From: an uncultured Opitutia bacterium
GTDB taxonomy: Bacteria; Verrucomicrobiota; Verrucomicrobiia; Opitutales; Opitutaceae
NCBI GenBank assembly: GCA_903919985.1
Contig: CAIXKG010000004.1
Coordinates: forward strand, 1 to 64,000
DNA length: 64,000 bases
Reading direction: 5' to 3'
Under the pieces are notes generated by a model. The model saw nothing but the letters and a program-made list of their open reading frames with translations, was not told the origin of the DNA and searched no databases. The number at the start of each line of letters is the position of its first letter. The stretch's first letter is position 1. This document shows, in pieces, positions 10,552 to 19,207 of this stretch. The translations under genes and the position numbers were made by a program.

Positions 10552-11058
10552 ATGCCCGCCCGCTCTCGTGACGACCTGCGTCGGCTGCACTTCATCAACG
10601 AGCTCTTCGCGCACACCACGGGCCGCGATCTTTATCTCGCCGAACAAATCAAGACGGCGATCACGTTCAGTCTGACGGAACTCGAACAGCAGACCGCGGC
10701 GCACCCGGAGTTTGCCGCCACGTTCGATGTCGCCTTCAACGCCGCCGCTTCCCGGTTGCTCGCTAAATTTTTTTCGGAGCGGCCGAGCCACGGTTTTTTC
10801 CATTGGGACGCCGCTGACACGCCGCACGCCGCCACCCCGCTTTTCACGCGGGCTGAAATCATGAGCGGACTGAAGCAGCTCGCGCCTTTCCGGGAATCGA
10901 CGCTACTCGTCACGAACCTCCGCCCCGCCCTGCTCCCGCCGGAGAAACGGGCCACCCCCCGCCGCCTGCGCGACTACACCGAAGCCCTCGCCTTTATCCG
11001 CGATCTCGCCGCCGCCCGCACGGCCCGCAGCGCCAATCTACAGCTGCTGTTTTTGTAG
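10552..11058 (+). CDS. Unknown 168-residue soluble protein
   Basis: The ATG at 10552 opens a frame with clear coding bias and a mixed alpha-helical sequence (for example RDDLRRLHFINELFAHTTG and LTRAEIMSGL-like helices). I see no signal peptide, membrane segment or known catalytic motif, and I do not recognise the family. It lies between nrdR and the HIT gene, all on the plus strand, with gaps of 110 and 116 bp, so it may be independently expressed. The opposite strand here has only shorter, repetitive frames. It is most likely a real lineage-specific gene of unknown function. Confidence 0.7.
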   Translation: MPARSRDDLRRLHFINELFAHTTGRDLYLAEQIKTAITFSLTELEQQTAAHPEFAATFDVAFNAAASRLLAKFFSERPSHGFFHWDAADTPHAATPLFTRAEIMSGLKQLAPFRESTLLVTNLRPALLPPEKRATPRRLRDYTEALAFIRDLAAARTARSANLQLLFL

Positions 11059-11174
11059 CCCACGGATCACACCGAACACGCGCAAAAGGGAATGAGTGGC
11101 GATGCGGCTCGGGCATTTCCTCATCCACTTTCTTCCGTGTATTCCGCGCGTTCCGGAGGCAACTTCTCCCAGCC

Positions 11175-11516
11175 ATGGTAAAAACGCTTTTCCAAAAAAT
11201 TATCGACCGCGAGATCCCCGCCAAAATCGAGCATGAGGACGATCTCTGCATCGTGCTCCACGATATCCAGCCGCAGGCGCCCGTTCACCTGCTCATCATT
11301 CCGAAAAAGCCCATTCCACGCGTGGGTGAAGCCACGCCCGCCGACCAAGCCATCCTCGGCCATTTGCTGCTCACGGCCGGCACCCTCGCGAAAAAGCTCA
11401 ATCTAGCGCGCGGCTTCCGTCTCGTGATCAACCACGGCCCCGACGCCACCGAGTCCGTGCCGCATCTCCACGTCCACCTGCTCGCTCAACGTCAGCTGAC
11501 CTGGCCCCCGGGTTGA
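11175..11516 (+). CDS. HIT-family nucleotide hydrolase (HinT-like)
   Basis: This 113-residue histidine-triad protein resembles HinT, which hydrolyses nucleoside phosphoramidates and acyl-adenylates in the cytoplasm. It opens with the HinT signature TLFQKIIDREIPAKIEHEDD, continues with PVHLLIIPKKPI, and ends with the catalytic histidine triad HLHVHLLA about ten residues before the C-terminus. Length is normal. The start ATG at 11175 is the only sensible one. A separate secreted protein gene begins about 160 bp downstream. Confidence 0.93.
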   Translation: MVKTLFQKIIDREIPAKIEHEDDLCIVLHDIQPQAPVHLLIIPKKPIPRVGEATPADQAILGHLLLTAGTLAKKLNLARGFRLVINHGPDATESVPHLHVHLLAQRQLTWPPG

Positions 11517-11674
11517 AAGCCTGCCGAAGAACGCTCAGCCCGTGGGTGAGCACGCTGGCCTCCACCGATTTTATGCGGACCAGAACTGCCGGAACGCCCC
11601 GTCGTTTCATTTCGCGGCGGAACAATCCACCGTTGGTCCGGATCCTACGCGGCCGGCCCCTTTCGCTCCGTAGC

Positions 11675-14026
11675 ATGTTTTTTCCCACGTATTCTTTCCG
11701 ACGTCTGGTTGTTTTGTTGGGCTGCACGGCGTCGCTTCTGACCGCACAACCCGCCAGCCGGTCCCGCAACCCGCCCGCCCAGCCCACGCCCGCCAACACG
11801 GCACCGACGCTGACTCCGCCGGAGCTAAAACTCGTCGCCCAATTTGATCGGGACGGCGACCAGCGCCTCGATGCGACGGAGAGGCAGGCCGCCCGCGCTT
11901 ACCTCGCGCAACATCCCGAACCCCTCCCCGCCCCGACCGCGAATCGTCCTATCCTCGATGAACCATTCGCCCTCGAACCCAGCCGGCCCGGCGAAAAAAT
12001 TACGCCCGCGCAAGTCGCAACGTTGGCCGAAAGGCCGCTCTATGATCCCGCCACGTTGCGCACCGTTTTTCTGGAATTCGATTCCGCCGATTGGGAAGCG
12101 CAACTCACCGACTTCGCCCGCACCGATGTGCGCGTTCCGGCGCGCCTCACCGTGGACGGCCAGAGTTACCCGGCCATCGGCGTGGGCTTTCAACCACTCC
12201 CTGCGGGCACGTCTTTTCCCTTAGGCTACAAGCGAACCCTCTCGCTCGCGTTGGATTTTTCCCGCAGCGAGGCGCGCCTCGGTGGAGAACGCACTTTGCA
12301 ACTCGAAGACGCGCGCACCGATCCGACCCTCGTGCGGAGCATACTCTATCGCCAGATCGCCCGCGATTATCTGCCGACGCCGCAGGCCAACTTCGTCCGC
12401 GTGGTCATCAATGGCGAATCGTGGGGCATCTATGTGAGCACGCAGTCATTCGACGACGAGTTCCTCCGCGAAAACTTCGGCTCGGTCGCCGGTGCGCGCT
12501 GGATTGCGTCCGGCCAGGGAAATTTCGCCTACCTTGGCGACGATCCTGCGCCCTATCGCAATCGCTACCGCATGCTTTCGCGCGACGATCCCGCCGCATG
12601 GGCCCGCTTGATCCAGCTTTGCAAAACGCTCGACCAAACGCCGCTGTCGGAACTCGAGAACGCGCTAAAGCCGCAGCTCGATGTCGACCGCGCCCTCCGG
12701 TTTCTCGCTCTCGAAACCGCCCTCATGAATCAGGGAGGCTACACCGACGGCGGACGCGGCTACGGTATTTACCTCGATCCCAAAGGGCACTTCCAAGTCA
12801 TCCCACTCGCCACCGAATCGAGTTTCCAACTGCACGCGGCCCATGAGTTCGTCAACGAGCCGCGCGGTCGCCCCGGCCGAAAAACACCTCCGTCGCCCAA
12901 CGATCCCGCGCCGCCCAAGGCCCCGGCTGAAATCCCGGTGCCGCCCAAAGCCACGCCAAATGGAACGCCCGGCGAGTATCCGCGCCAGAGCGGCACCGAC
13001 CTCGCGCTGCTGCTGAGCTACAGTTTCGTCAACAAGGTCGATCGCAACGGCGACCTCACGCTGAGCCGGGAGGAATGGCTGGATTTCGCCCGAGCGTGGT
13101 TTCTCGTCATCGACGAGAATTACGCCGGCGAAATTACCCTGACCCAATTCACGGCCAGCGTTCGGTATCTGATCGCCCCGCCGTCGATGCGGAATCCGAA
13201 GGTCCAACAAACATTTTCCGGCGACGACGCGGCGGCTCAGATCGCCGGCGATCTTTGGCGCGCGATGGCGCCGCACCGCCGGGAAGACCGCGTGGACCGC
13301 GATGAATTCGTCGCGTCGTTCGCCGCGTGGTTCAGCACATGGAGCGATCCGAAAATTCCCCAGCTCACCCAGCCGGTGCTGCAACGCGCGTTCGAGCGCC
13401 TCTTTTCCCGCTCGGTCTTTCAAGCCGATCAACTCTACGTCAAGCAAGGCGCTGGCGCGGTGCGCGACGATGCAGGCGGCCCCGAGACCCGCGGCGGGCG
13501 GGGTGGCCGCGGCAGCAGCGACGGAGGCGGTGGCTTCGGTGTCGGCGGAGGACTCTCCGCTCTCGGTGGGCTGGTAGGCTTGGGGCCGGACGGTCTTCGA
13601 ATCGGTCGCGGCCGCGGTGGTCGCGGTGGCGGCGGCGCAGATGCGGGTCGCGTGCTCGAGACCTACTACGAACCACTCGATCCCCTCGGTCCGCTGCAGG
13701 ATCCGGAAAATATTCTCTTCATCAAGCTACTCGCGGCGCCGTCGTTGCGCGCGCGTTACCTCAGCTACGTTCGCGCGATCGCGGACCAGTGGCTCACATG
13801 GCAACGCCTCGGCCCAATTGCGAAAGCAGCGCAGGCGATTGTCACCGAAGACGTGAAACGCGAGACCCACACTCCGAACAGCTACATCCGCTTTGTGCAG
13901 AATCTGGATCAGGATACGTCCCCGGGAAACGGGTTGAAACGTGACTCCACCGAAGCGCCGAACTTGAAAGCGTTCATCGAGGAACGCCGCGTTTACCTGC
14001 AACAGCATACAGCGCCGAATGGGTGA
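11675..14026 (+). CDS. Secreted CotH-kinase-like protein with EF-hand motifs and Gly/Arg-rich segment
   Basis: The 783-residue protein starts at ATG 11675, where a signal peptide begins (MFFPTYSFRRLVVLLGCTAS); the LLGC could be a weak lipobox. An EF-hand-type loop DRDGDQRLDATE lies near residue 58. Residues about 125-390 match CotH, an atypical secreted protein kinase fold: LRTVFLEFDSADWE, GVGFQPLPAGTSFPLGYKRT, VRVVINGESWGIYVSTQSFD. More EF-like loops follow (VDRNGDLTLSREEW near 455, then weaker ones to about 540). A Gly/Arg-rich linker of about 65 residues sits near 600-660, then a conserved helical tail. Such proteins are common in Verrucomicrobiota and Planctomycetes, with unknown substrates. 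The frame is open further upstream, but that part has no coding character. Confidence 0.85.
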   Translation: MFFPTYSFRRLVVLLGCTASLLTAQPASRSRNPPAQPTPANTAPTLTPPELKLVAQFDRDGDQRLDATERQAARAYLAQHPEPLPAPTANRPILDEPFALEPSRPGEKITPAQVATLAERPLYDPATLRTVFLEFDSADWEAQLTDFARTDVRVPARLTVDGQSYPAIGVGFQPLPAGTSFPLGYKRTLSLALDFSRSEARLGGERTLQLEDARTDPTLVRSILYRQIARDYLPTPQANFVRVVINGESWGIYVSTQSFDDEFLRENFGSVAGARWIASGQGNFAYLGDDPAPYRNRYRMLSRDDPAAWARLIQLCKTLDQTPLSELENALKPQLDVDRALRFLALETALMNQGGYTDGGRGYGIYLDPKGHFQVIPLATESSFQLHAAHEFVNEPRGRPGRKTPPSPNDPAPPKAPAEIPVPPKATPNGTPGEYPRQSGTDLALLLSYSFVNKVDRNGDLTLSREEWLDFARAWFLVIDENYAGEITLTQFTASVRYLIAPPSMRNPKVQQTFSGDDAAAQIAGDLWRAMAPHRREDRVDRDEFVASFAAWFSTWSDPKIPQLTQPVLQRAFERLFSRSVFQADQLYVKQGAGAVRDDAGGPETRGGRGGRGSSDGGGGFGVGGGLSALGGLVGLGPDGLRIGRGRGGRGGGGADAGRVLETYYEPLDPLGPLQDPENILFIKLLAAPSLRARYLSYVRAIADQWLTWQRLGPIAKAAQAIVTEDVKRETHTPNSYIRFVQNLDQDTSPGNGLKRDSTEAPNLKAFIEERRVYLQQHTAPNG

Positions 14027-14151
14027 AGCGCGCTTTCGCGCTATCTCAGATTGGAAACTCGAGATCGCCGATTTCAGATTCAGCGGTCGCGGAGCTGACC
14101 GCGGACGGTGGGCCGGCCATGCGATCGGCCCTTCATCCCGCGCAACCGCCC

Positions 14152-15276
14152 CTAACTCCGCGCCTCGAACGCACCATCCACACGTTTCGCCACGGCGCGT
14201 TTCAACTCCAGCATCATCAGCACCGCCGAGATTCGCGCCGCCGTCAGTCCGGTCTGTTCCGCCAGCGCATCCGGCGTGAGCAACGCCCCGCCCGCAAAAC
14301 ACGCGAACACCTTGGCCTCATCCGCCGTGAGATTGGCCGGCGTTCCCTCCGGCGTGCCGGGTTTTGCGGGGATCGGGGACGGGCGTAATCCATCGAGGTA
14401 GTTCAACTCGCCCAACACATCGTCCACGCTCGTCAGCAAAGTCGCCCCGTCGCGGATCAACTGATGGCACCCCGCACTCGTCGATTGATCGATCCGACCC
14501 GGGACCGCGAAAAGCAACCGCCCCTGCTCGCCCGCAAAGCGCGCCGTGATCATCGCGCCGCCATCGACATCGCTCTCGACCACGATCGTCGCTTCGCACA
14601 TGCCCGCAACAATGCGGTTGCGCATGGCAAACGACTGACGGTCGGCGCGCCGCCCAAACGGAAATTCCGACAAAACCGCGCCGCTCTCCTCGATCTTCCT
14701 ATACAGCTGCAAATTTTCCGGCGGATAAACGAGGTCGATGCCGTTACCCAACACCGCCGCGGTTTTTCCACCCACCGAAAGCGCGCCCTCATGCGCCGCG
14801 GTGTCGATGCCGCGCGCCAATCCACTGACGACGCAAAACCCCAGTCTCGCCAGTTCCGCGCCGAGTTTCTTCGCCGTGGCCTGACCATACAAAGTCGTCC
14901 GCCGCGAGCCGATGATCGCGATGCAGGGCTGAGAAAAATCATAGTGCCCTTTGCGATAAAGCGTGATCGGCGGGTCCGAAATTTCGCGCAGCAATTTCGG
15001 ATAGGCGGGATCGCGGCCGGTGAGAAAATCCGCCCCGCTCTGCGCGAGCCGGGCTTCTTCTCGCGCCAGATCGAAGTGCTCCCGCCATCCCGCCAACGTC
15101 GCGCTGATGACCGAGCCGACTCCCTTCACGCCTTCGAGCCGACGGCGCTCCGTGCGAAATATTTCCCGAGGATCGCCGCCGAGTTCATCGAGTAGCCGGT
15201 TGAGCGTGATCGGCCCGATGTTCGGCAGCGCATTTAAGACCAAAAATGCCTGCCGCTCGGTTAACTCATCGCTCAT
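14152..15276 (-). CDS. dprA: DNA-processing protein DprA
   Basis: DprA binds incoming single-stranded DNA and loads RecA during natural transformation. The 374-residue protein has an N-terminal helix-hairpin-helix-like part (VLNALPNIGPITLNRLLDEL), the Rossmann-like DprA core with SGLARGIDTAAHEGAL, RNRIVAGMCEATIVVES and AVPGRIDQSTSAGCH, and a C-terminal winged-helix (DML1-like) domain after an Ala/Pro linker. The ATG at 15276 overlaps the upstream nnrE/nnrD stop by 4 bases (ATGA), giving translational coupling. It is the last gene of the acpS cluster. Confidence 0.96.
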   Translation of the reverse strand: MSDELTERQAFLVLNALPNIGPITLNRLLDELGGDPREIFRTERRRLEGVKGVGSVISATLAGWREHFDLAREEARLAQSGADFLTGRDPAYPKLLREISDPPITLYRKGHYDFSQPCIAIIGSRRTTLYGQATAKKLGAELARLGFCVVSGLARGIDTAAHEGALSVGGKTAAVLGNGIDLVYPPENLQLYRKIEESGAVLSEFPFGRRADRQSFAMRNRIVAGMCEATIVVESDVDGGAMITARFAGEQGRLLFAVPGRIDQSTSAGCHQLIRDGATLLTSVDDVLGELNYLDGLRPSPIPAKPGTPEGTPANLTADEAKVFACFAGGALLTPDALAEQTGLTAARISAVLMMLELKRAVAKRVDGAFEARS

Positions 15277-16769
15277 GCCGGCGACTCTCGTAGTGCGTCC
15301 GGCAAAAAGTCCAGCAGCTGCGTCGTCATCACCGCCGTTTGCCCATGCGCCCGGGCCAGCGCATCTGCCGCGCGCCCATGCCACTCTACGCCACGACTCG
15401 CCGCGAGCAGCGGATCCGACGGCGTCTGAGCGAGCAATCCGCCGACTAAACCCGCCAGCAAATCGCCGCTGCCGCCGCGCGCCAGCACCGGCCCTCCCGC
15501 CAGGCTGTGGTAAGTTTCTTGGCCTGCACGGATCCGCGTGATCGGGCCCTTCAGTACGACGGTCGCGCCTGTACTAGCGGCAAATTCTTGCAAGGTCGCC
15601 CCGGCCGCGATCCGCGCGAATTCGCCGGCGTGCGGCGTAAGCACCCGCGGCGCCCCGCCCGCGCGCACGATCTCGGGTTGCAACGCATCAGCGTCGATGA
15701 CGAGCGGAACGGGTGACGTCGTCACCATCGCTTTGACCAGCGCGCGGGTCTCAGCTTCGCACCCGAGACCCGGCCCAATCACGAGCGCGCTGGCCCGCGC
15801 GATGCGCTCGTTCCATAAATGTTGTCCCTCAAGCGCGAGACCGCCGCCCGGTGTTTCCGGCCAGCCGACCCACATGGCCTCCGGCGCGCGGGCGGCAAAC
15901 GCCGGCACGAGAAACTCCGGGACAAACGCCGTCACCAAACCCGCGCCGCTGCGCAGCGCGGAGAGCACCGACATCAGCACCGCGCCCGGATAATTTCTCG
16001 AACCGCCTACGATAAAAACGTGGCCGTGCGTCCGCTTGTCGGACCGTGAAGCCCGCAACGCCGCCAGCGGACCGAGCAGCGCGGGCGTGAGCACGCGATC
16101 GAGCGCGGGAACGTTTTTCTCCTCAAAAAAACCGAGATCGAGATAGCGCAGGCGACCGGCGTTCGCGCAGTCGAGCACCGGTGATTTCACGATGCCGGTG
16201 GCGTAGGTGAAATCGGCGCGAAACGCGTCCGGCGCATCGAGTCCGCTCGGCAAATCCACGGCGGCACGCAGACGGACGGGCAAAGCGTTGGCGCGCCGCA
16301 AAACTTCCGAGGAGCGCGCGTCGAGCGGCGGGCGAAATTGAAAACCGAAAACTCCGTCGAGACTGAGATCGTAGCGTGGGAGGGCGGCCGCGCCCCCACG
16401 ATTCACCCGTTCGCGTCCAAAATGAACGAGGTCCCGCCACGCCCGGCGCGCGAGCGGTCGCAGCGCACGTTCACCGAAAACAAATTCCACGTCGGCGGTG
16501 GCGGCGGGGAATTTTTCGAGGATCGCGCGGGTCGCGAGCAAGGCATCGCCGCCGTTATGGCCCTTGCCGACTAGCACCAGCACGCGCGCCTCGGACGGAA
16601 ACCGGCCGATTTCCTGGAAATCCTGCAGCACGGCCCCCGCGAGCGCGCGGCCGGCTTGCTGCATGGCGGTCCACTCGAAGGCTTCGTTGGCGCCAAACCG
16701 TTTCAGCTCGAAGGCGCCAGCTTCGGCGCACGACAGGATCGGATGACTCGCGGACAGCGAAATGCTCAC
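15273..16769 (-). CDS. nnr: Bifunctional NAD(P)H-hydrate epimerase / ADP-dependent NAD(P)H-hydrate dehydratase
   Basis: This 498-residue fusion repairs damaged NAD(P)HX. The N-terminal YjeF-type epimerase domain (about residues 1-220) shows MQQAGRALAG, VGKGHNGGDALLATR and VDLPSGLDAPD. The C-terminal ribokinase-like dehydratase shows GHVFIVGGSRNYPGAVLMS, VIGPGLGCEAETR, LTPHAGEFARIA and GGPVLARGGSGDLLAGLVGG. I place the start at GTG 16769 because it overlaps the preceding stop by 4 bases (GTGA) and the family begins here. Upstream in-frame sequence belongs to the neighbouring gene. A short GC-palindrome (16376-16399) sits inside the epimerase domain and codes for an NRGGAAALP loop that looks inserted. 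Confidence 0.95.
   Translation of the reverse strand: MSISLSASHPILSCAEAGAFELKRFGANEAFEWTAMQQAGRALAGAVLQDFQEIGRFPSEARVLVLVGKGHNGGDALLATRAILEKFPAATADVEFVFGERALRPLARRAWRDLVHFGRERVNRGGAAALPRYDLSLDGVFGFQFRPPLDARSSEVLRRANALPVRLRAAVDLPSGLDAPDAFRADFTYATGIVKSPVLDCANAGRLRYLDLGFFEEKNVPALDRVLTPALLGPLAALRASRSDKRTHGHVFIVGGSRNYPGAVLMSVLSALRSGAGLVTAFVPEFLVPAFAARAPEAMWVGWPETPGGGLALEGQHLWNERIARASALVIGPGLGCEAETRALVKAMVTTSPVPLVIDADALQPEIVRAGGAPRVLTPHAGEFARIAAGATLQEFAASTGATVVLKGPITRIRAGQETYHSLAGGPVLARGGSGDLLAGLVGGLLAQTPSDPLLAASRGVEWHGRAADALARAHGQTAVMTTQLLDFLPDALRESPA
16376..16399. repeat. Short GC-palindrome inside the nnr reading frame
   Basis: The stretch GTGGGAGGGCGGCCGCG followed by CCCCCAC is a near-palindrome matching the cores at 10454-10488 and 32128-32187. 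It keeps the nnr frame open and adds a small Gly/Ala-rich loop to the epimerase domain. Because the sequence is short and very GC-rich, chance similarity is possible. Confidence 0.4.
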
Positions 16770-17320
16770 TTCGGATCGACCGGCGGCTTCGCGCCCGGTG
16801 CGGGAATATTTTTCTGCGCCGCTTCGGCGAGCGCGCGGAAGGTGAGTTGATTGCGCTCCTTCAGCCACTCGTCACGCCGAGCCTGAGTCTCGGTGAATTG
16901 AAACGGCGCATTGGGTTTCACGTCGTGGGTGAGCACCGGACGCGTCAGTCGAGGAATCGAGCGAAAGTAGAAACTCCCTCCCGAGCGCATCACCTCATAA
17001 AAATCGGAGTAACTCTTATTGTCGCCGTTCCACATCGCGACCTCGGTGATGTCGTTCGCCCATATCGCGGAGTCGCTCCATTCGGCGAACACGTTTTCGA
17101 CCAGTGAGAGACGGGCCAGTGTCAGGGGTGGCGCCGCGGGCGGCGGAACGGGAGGGAGGAGTGGAGCGGCGGGCGGCGCGGGATGGGGCAACGCGAGCAC
17201 GAACAACGCGCCCAGCACGAAGCCGAGCATCGCCCAAGAAGGTGCCATCGAAGGTTTCGCCCGCCGCAAGGGGCGCGCGTTTTCGTCCGGCACGTTTTCA
17301 TCGCTCACGTCGTCACTCAT
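16766..17320 (-). CDS. Unknown single-pass membrane protein, Pro-rich
   Basis: The 184-residue protein has an acidic N-terminus (MSDDVSDENVPDEN), a basic stretch, one hydrophobic helix (about residues 27-46, WAMLGFVLGALFVLALP), a Pro/Ala-rich spacer, and a periplasmic-side domain with conserved-looking Trp/Tyr residues (WSDSAIWANDITEVAMWNG, SGGSFYFRSIPRLTRPVL). I do not recognise a family. Its stop overlaps the nnr GTG (GTGA) and its start is 9 bp from the acpS stop, so it is part of one operon with acpS, nnr and dprA. Topology is inferred from the positive residues before the helix. Confidence 0.8.
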   Translation of the reverse strand: MSDDVSDENVPDENARPLRRAKPSMAPSWAMLGFVLGALFVLALPHPAPPAAPLLPPVPPPAAPPLTLARLSLVENVFAEWSDSAIWANDITEVAMWNGDNKSYSDFYEVMRSGGSFYFRSIPRLTRPVLTHDVKPNAPFQFTETQARRDEWLKERNQLTFRALAEAAQKNIPAPGAKPPVDPK

Positions 17321-17329
17321 CGGGAAACG

Positions 17330-17749
17330 TTAGGCCGGAACTCCGTGCTTTACCAGTGCAGCCACGGCCATCGCGGCCGTGTCGGTGTGCGAGAGACTGA
17401 CGAGAACGTGCGTGGCGCCGATGTGCGCGAGCAGGGCCTGCGCTTTTTCGTCAAGGCGCACGAGCGGCTCGGCTCGCTCACCGTGGTAGATCGACATGGA
17501 CTTCCAACCTAGTTCGGCGCCGATACCGGTGGTGAACGTTTTCGAAATGGCCTCTTTGGCCGCCCAACGCGCTGCGTAGTGCTGATACGGATGGGGTTTC
17601 CCAGCGCAGTAGGCGCGTTCCTCGGCGGTAAAGATACGATCGAGGAAACGTTCGCCGTGCCGCTCGAGCACCTCGCGAATGCGGTTCACCTCGACGATGT
17701 CGCATCCGAGACCGAGCAAAATGCCGCCGGGAGGGAGAGAAAGGTTCAT
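17330..17749 (-). CDS. acpS: Holo-[acyl-carrier-protein] synthase AcpS
   Basis: AcpS transfers 4'-phosphopantetheine from CoA to ACP. The 139-residue product carries the magnesium-binding motif GLGCDIVEVNRI, FTAEERAYC, the substrate motif ARWAAKEAISKTF and the C-terminal HVLVSLSHTDTAAMAVA. The ATG at 17749 places GILLGLGCDIVEV close to the N-terminus as in homologues; the frame extends 36 codons further upstream without family similarity. It heads the short operon acpS - membrane protein - nnr - dprA. Confidence 0.95.
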   Translation of the reverse strand: MNLSLPPGGILLGLGCDIVEVNRIREVLERHGERFLDRIFTAEERAYCAGKPHPYQHYAARWAAKEAISKTFTTGIGAELGWKSMSIYHGERAEPLVRLDEKAQALLAHIGATHVLVSLSHTDTAAMAVAALVKHGVPA

Positions 17750-17879
17750 CGATGAGAGCGGCGAGTAGTGAGTAGCAAGTAGCGGACAGAAATCCAGCAA
17801 GGATCGCGCCCGCCAAGGTCGAGACGCTGCCTCCGGTCCCCGAGGTCGCGATGCCACCCTGAACGCCCGAGGGGATTAA

Positions 17880-18003
17880 ATTTTCCCGTGGCCGTTTTGG
17901 GTAGCGGCAGTCGTCTCTGCCAGCCGGGTTCGGCCTCCTCGTTTCGGCCGGCATGGACACCTGCCGCGGCCTGGTTAGCCGCTACGCTTTTGGTTGAACC
18001 CTA
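17880..18003 (-). repeat. Copy B of the ~120-bp structured 3'-UTR repeat
   Basis: Read on the minus strand right after the pdxJ stop, it runs from GGGTTCAACCAAAAGCGTAG to CGGCCACGGGAAAATT. The outer arms are GCGGCAGGTGTC and GACGACTGCCGC, which pair with one mismatch and one G-U. The inner part CATGCCGGCCGAAACGAGG aligns with copies A and C. It fills most of the gap between pdxJ and acpS. Confidence 0.8.
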
Positions 18004-18747
18004 CTAGCCGTTCATCCGGGCCCGCATTTCCCGCACCGCTTCCTCGATGCCGGTGAATAGGGCGCGACTGATGATGCTGTGGCCGATGTTGAGCTCGTGT
18101 AAATGGGGCAGCGTTCGCACCTCGGAAATGTTCACGTAATTGATCCCGTGGCCGGCATTGACCACCAGGCCGCGGTCGTGCGCGTGAACGCAACCGAGCC
18201 GGAGACGCTGGAATTCCGCCGCGCGCTGGGACCCGTAGTACGCGTTGGCGTAGGCTCCGGTATGAAGTTCGACCCACGGCGCGCGTACCGCCGCGGATGC
18301 CTCGATGGCGGCTTCATCGGGATCGATGAACAAACTCGTCACGATGCCGGCGGCCGTCATCGCGTCGACGCAGGCTCGAATTTTTTCCTTCTGCCCCACC
18401 ACGTTGAGCCCGCCCTCGGTCGTGACCTCTTCACGACTTTCGGGCACCAGGCAAACGGAGTCGGGTTTCAACTTCAGGGCGAAGTCGATCATCCAGGGCG
18501 TGCAGGCCATTTCCAAATTCAGCCGGGTAGAAATCGTTTCGCGCGTGCGCCAGACATCGCGCTCCTGAATGTGGCGCCGGTCCTCGCGCAGATGAATCGT
18601 GATCCCATCGGCGCCCGCGCGTTCGCAGAGCACGGCGAGAGTGACAGGATCGGGCTCGACCGCTTGGGCGACCGTCGCCGGAGCCTCGCGATAACGCGCC
18701 TGCCGTACGGTGGCACAATGGTCGATGTTGACGCCGAGAAGAAGCAT
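18004..18747 (-). CDS. pdxJ: Pyridoxine 5'-phosphate synthase PdxJ
   Basis: PdxJ condenses 1-deoxyxylulose 5-phosphate with 3-amino-2-oxopropyl phosphate to make pyridoxine 5'-phosphate (DXP-dependent B6 route). The 247-residue TIM barrel starts [17 protein letters not shown] and shows [56 protein letters not shown] and [10 protein letters not shown]. All are diagnostic. The ATG at 18747 is chosen over one 10 codons upstream because the family motif starts at once. The 120-bp repeat copy B separates it from acpS. Confidence 0.97.
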   Translation of the reverse strand: MLLLGVNIDHCATVRQARYREAPATVAQAVEPDPVTLAVLCERAGADGITIHLREDRRHIQERDVWRTRETISTRLNLEMACTPWMIDFALKLKPDSVCLVPESREEVTTEGGLNVVGQKEKIRACVDAMTAAGIVTSLFIDPDEAAIEASAAVRAPWVELHTGAYANAYYGSQRAAEFQRLRLGCVHAHDRGLVVNAGHGINYVNISEVRTLPHLHELNIGHSIISRALFTGIEEAVREMRARMNG

Positions 18748-19207
18748 GGTGGAGGGAGAATAGACGGCAGAGGCCATAAATGGGCAGGATGAAATCCGAT
18801 CCCACCGCCACCCACCAGCAGCAGAATCGCCACCGGTCTCAATGGATCGGCGGCGACTTTTCGCGAACGGCGTTCAAATCGAACGCCGGCCGTGCGCCGC
18901 ACGACGGTTACGGCTGTTCGTAGATTTCAATCAGGCCCGCAATGGAGCTGGGACGTGGTGCCGCCGGTGGTGGCGAGATGGGGCAGAGCCGTAAACGGCG
19001 CCGGACTGACGGTCTGAGCCGACACGCTGAGTACGGTCAGGCCCACGCCTAGCGCTCGAAATGAAAACAGCCGAAGACGGCTACTTTTGCTGCGCAGAAG
19101 AAACGGGATCGATGGCGCTTTTCGCCCGGGAGCGGCCAAGGCGAGGATTGTTAAATGCCGCGATTTAATTTCCGCTCTGACCCAATTACCGATAAATTCC
19201 TGATAAC
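18748..19207 (-). pseudogene. 460-bp stretch without an intact gene; remnant of a secreted protein gene
   Basis: No convincing full gene is present. On the minus strand a 70-codon frame (19139 down to 18927) encodes a basic/hydrophobic signal-peptide-like leader (RLRLFSFRALGVGLTVLSVSA) and about 30 further residues. Right after it, in another frame, SSIAGLIEIYEQP followed by a stop resembles the C-terminal end of secreted Ig-like or autotransporter-type proteins. This suggests the two ends of a secreted protein joined by an internal deletion with a frameshift. The evidence is weak; the rest of the gap shows nothing I can name. Confidence 0.3.
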
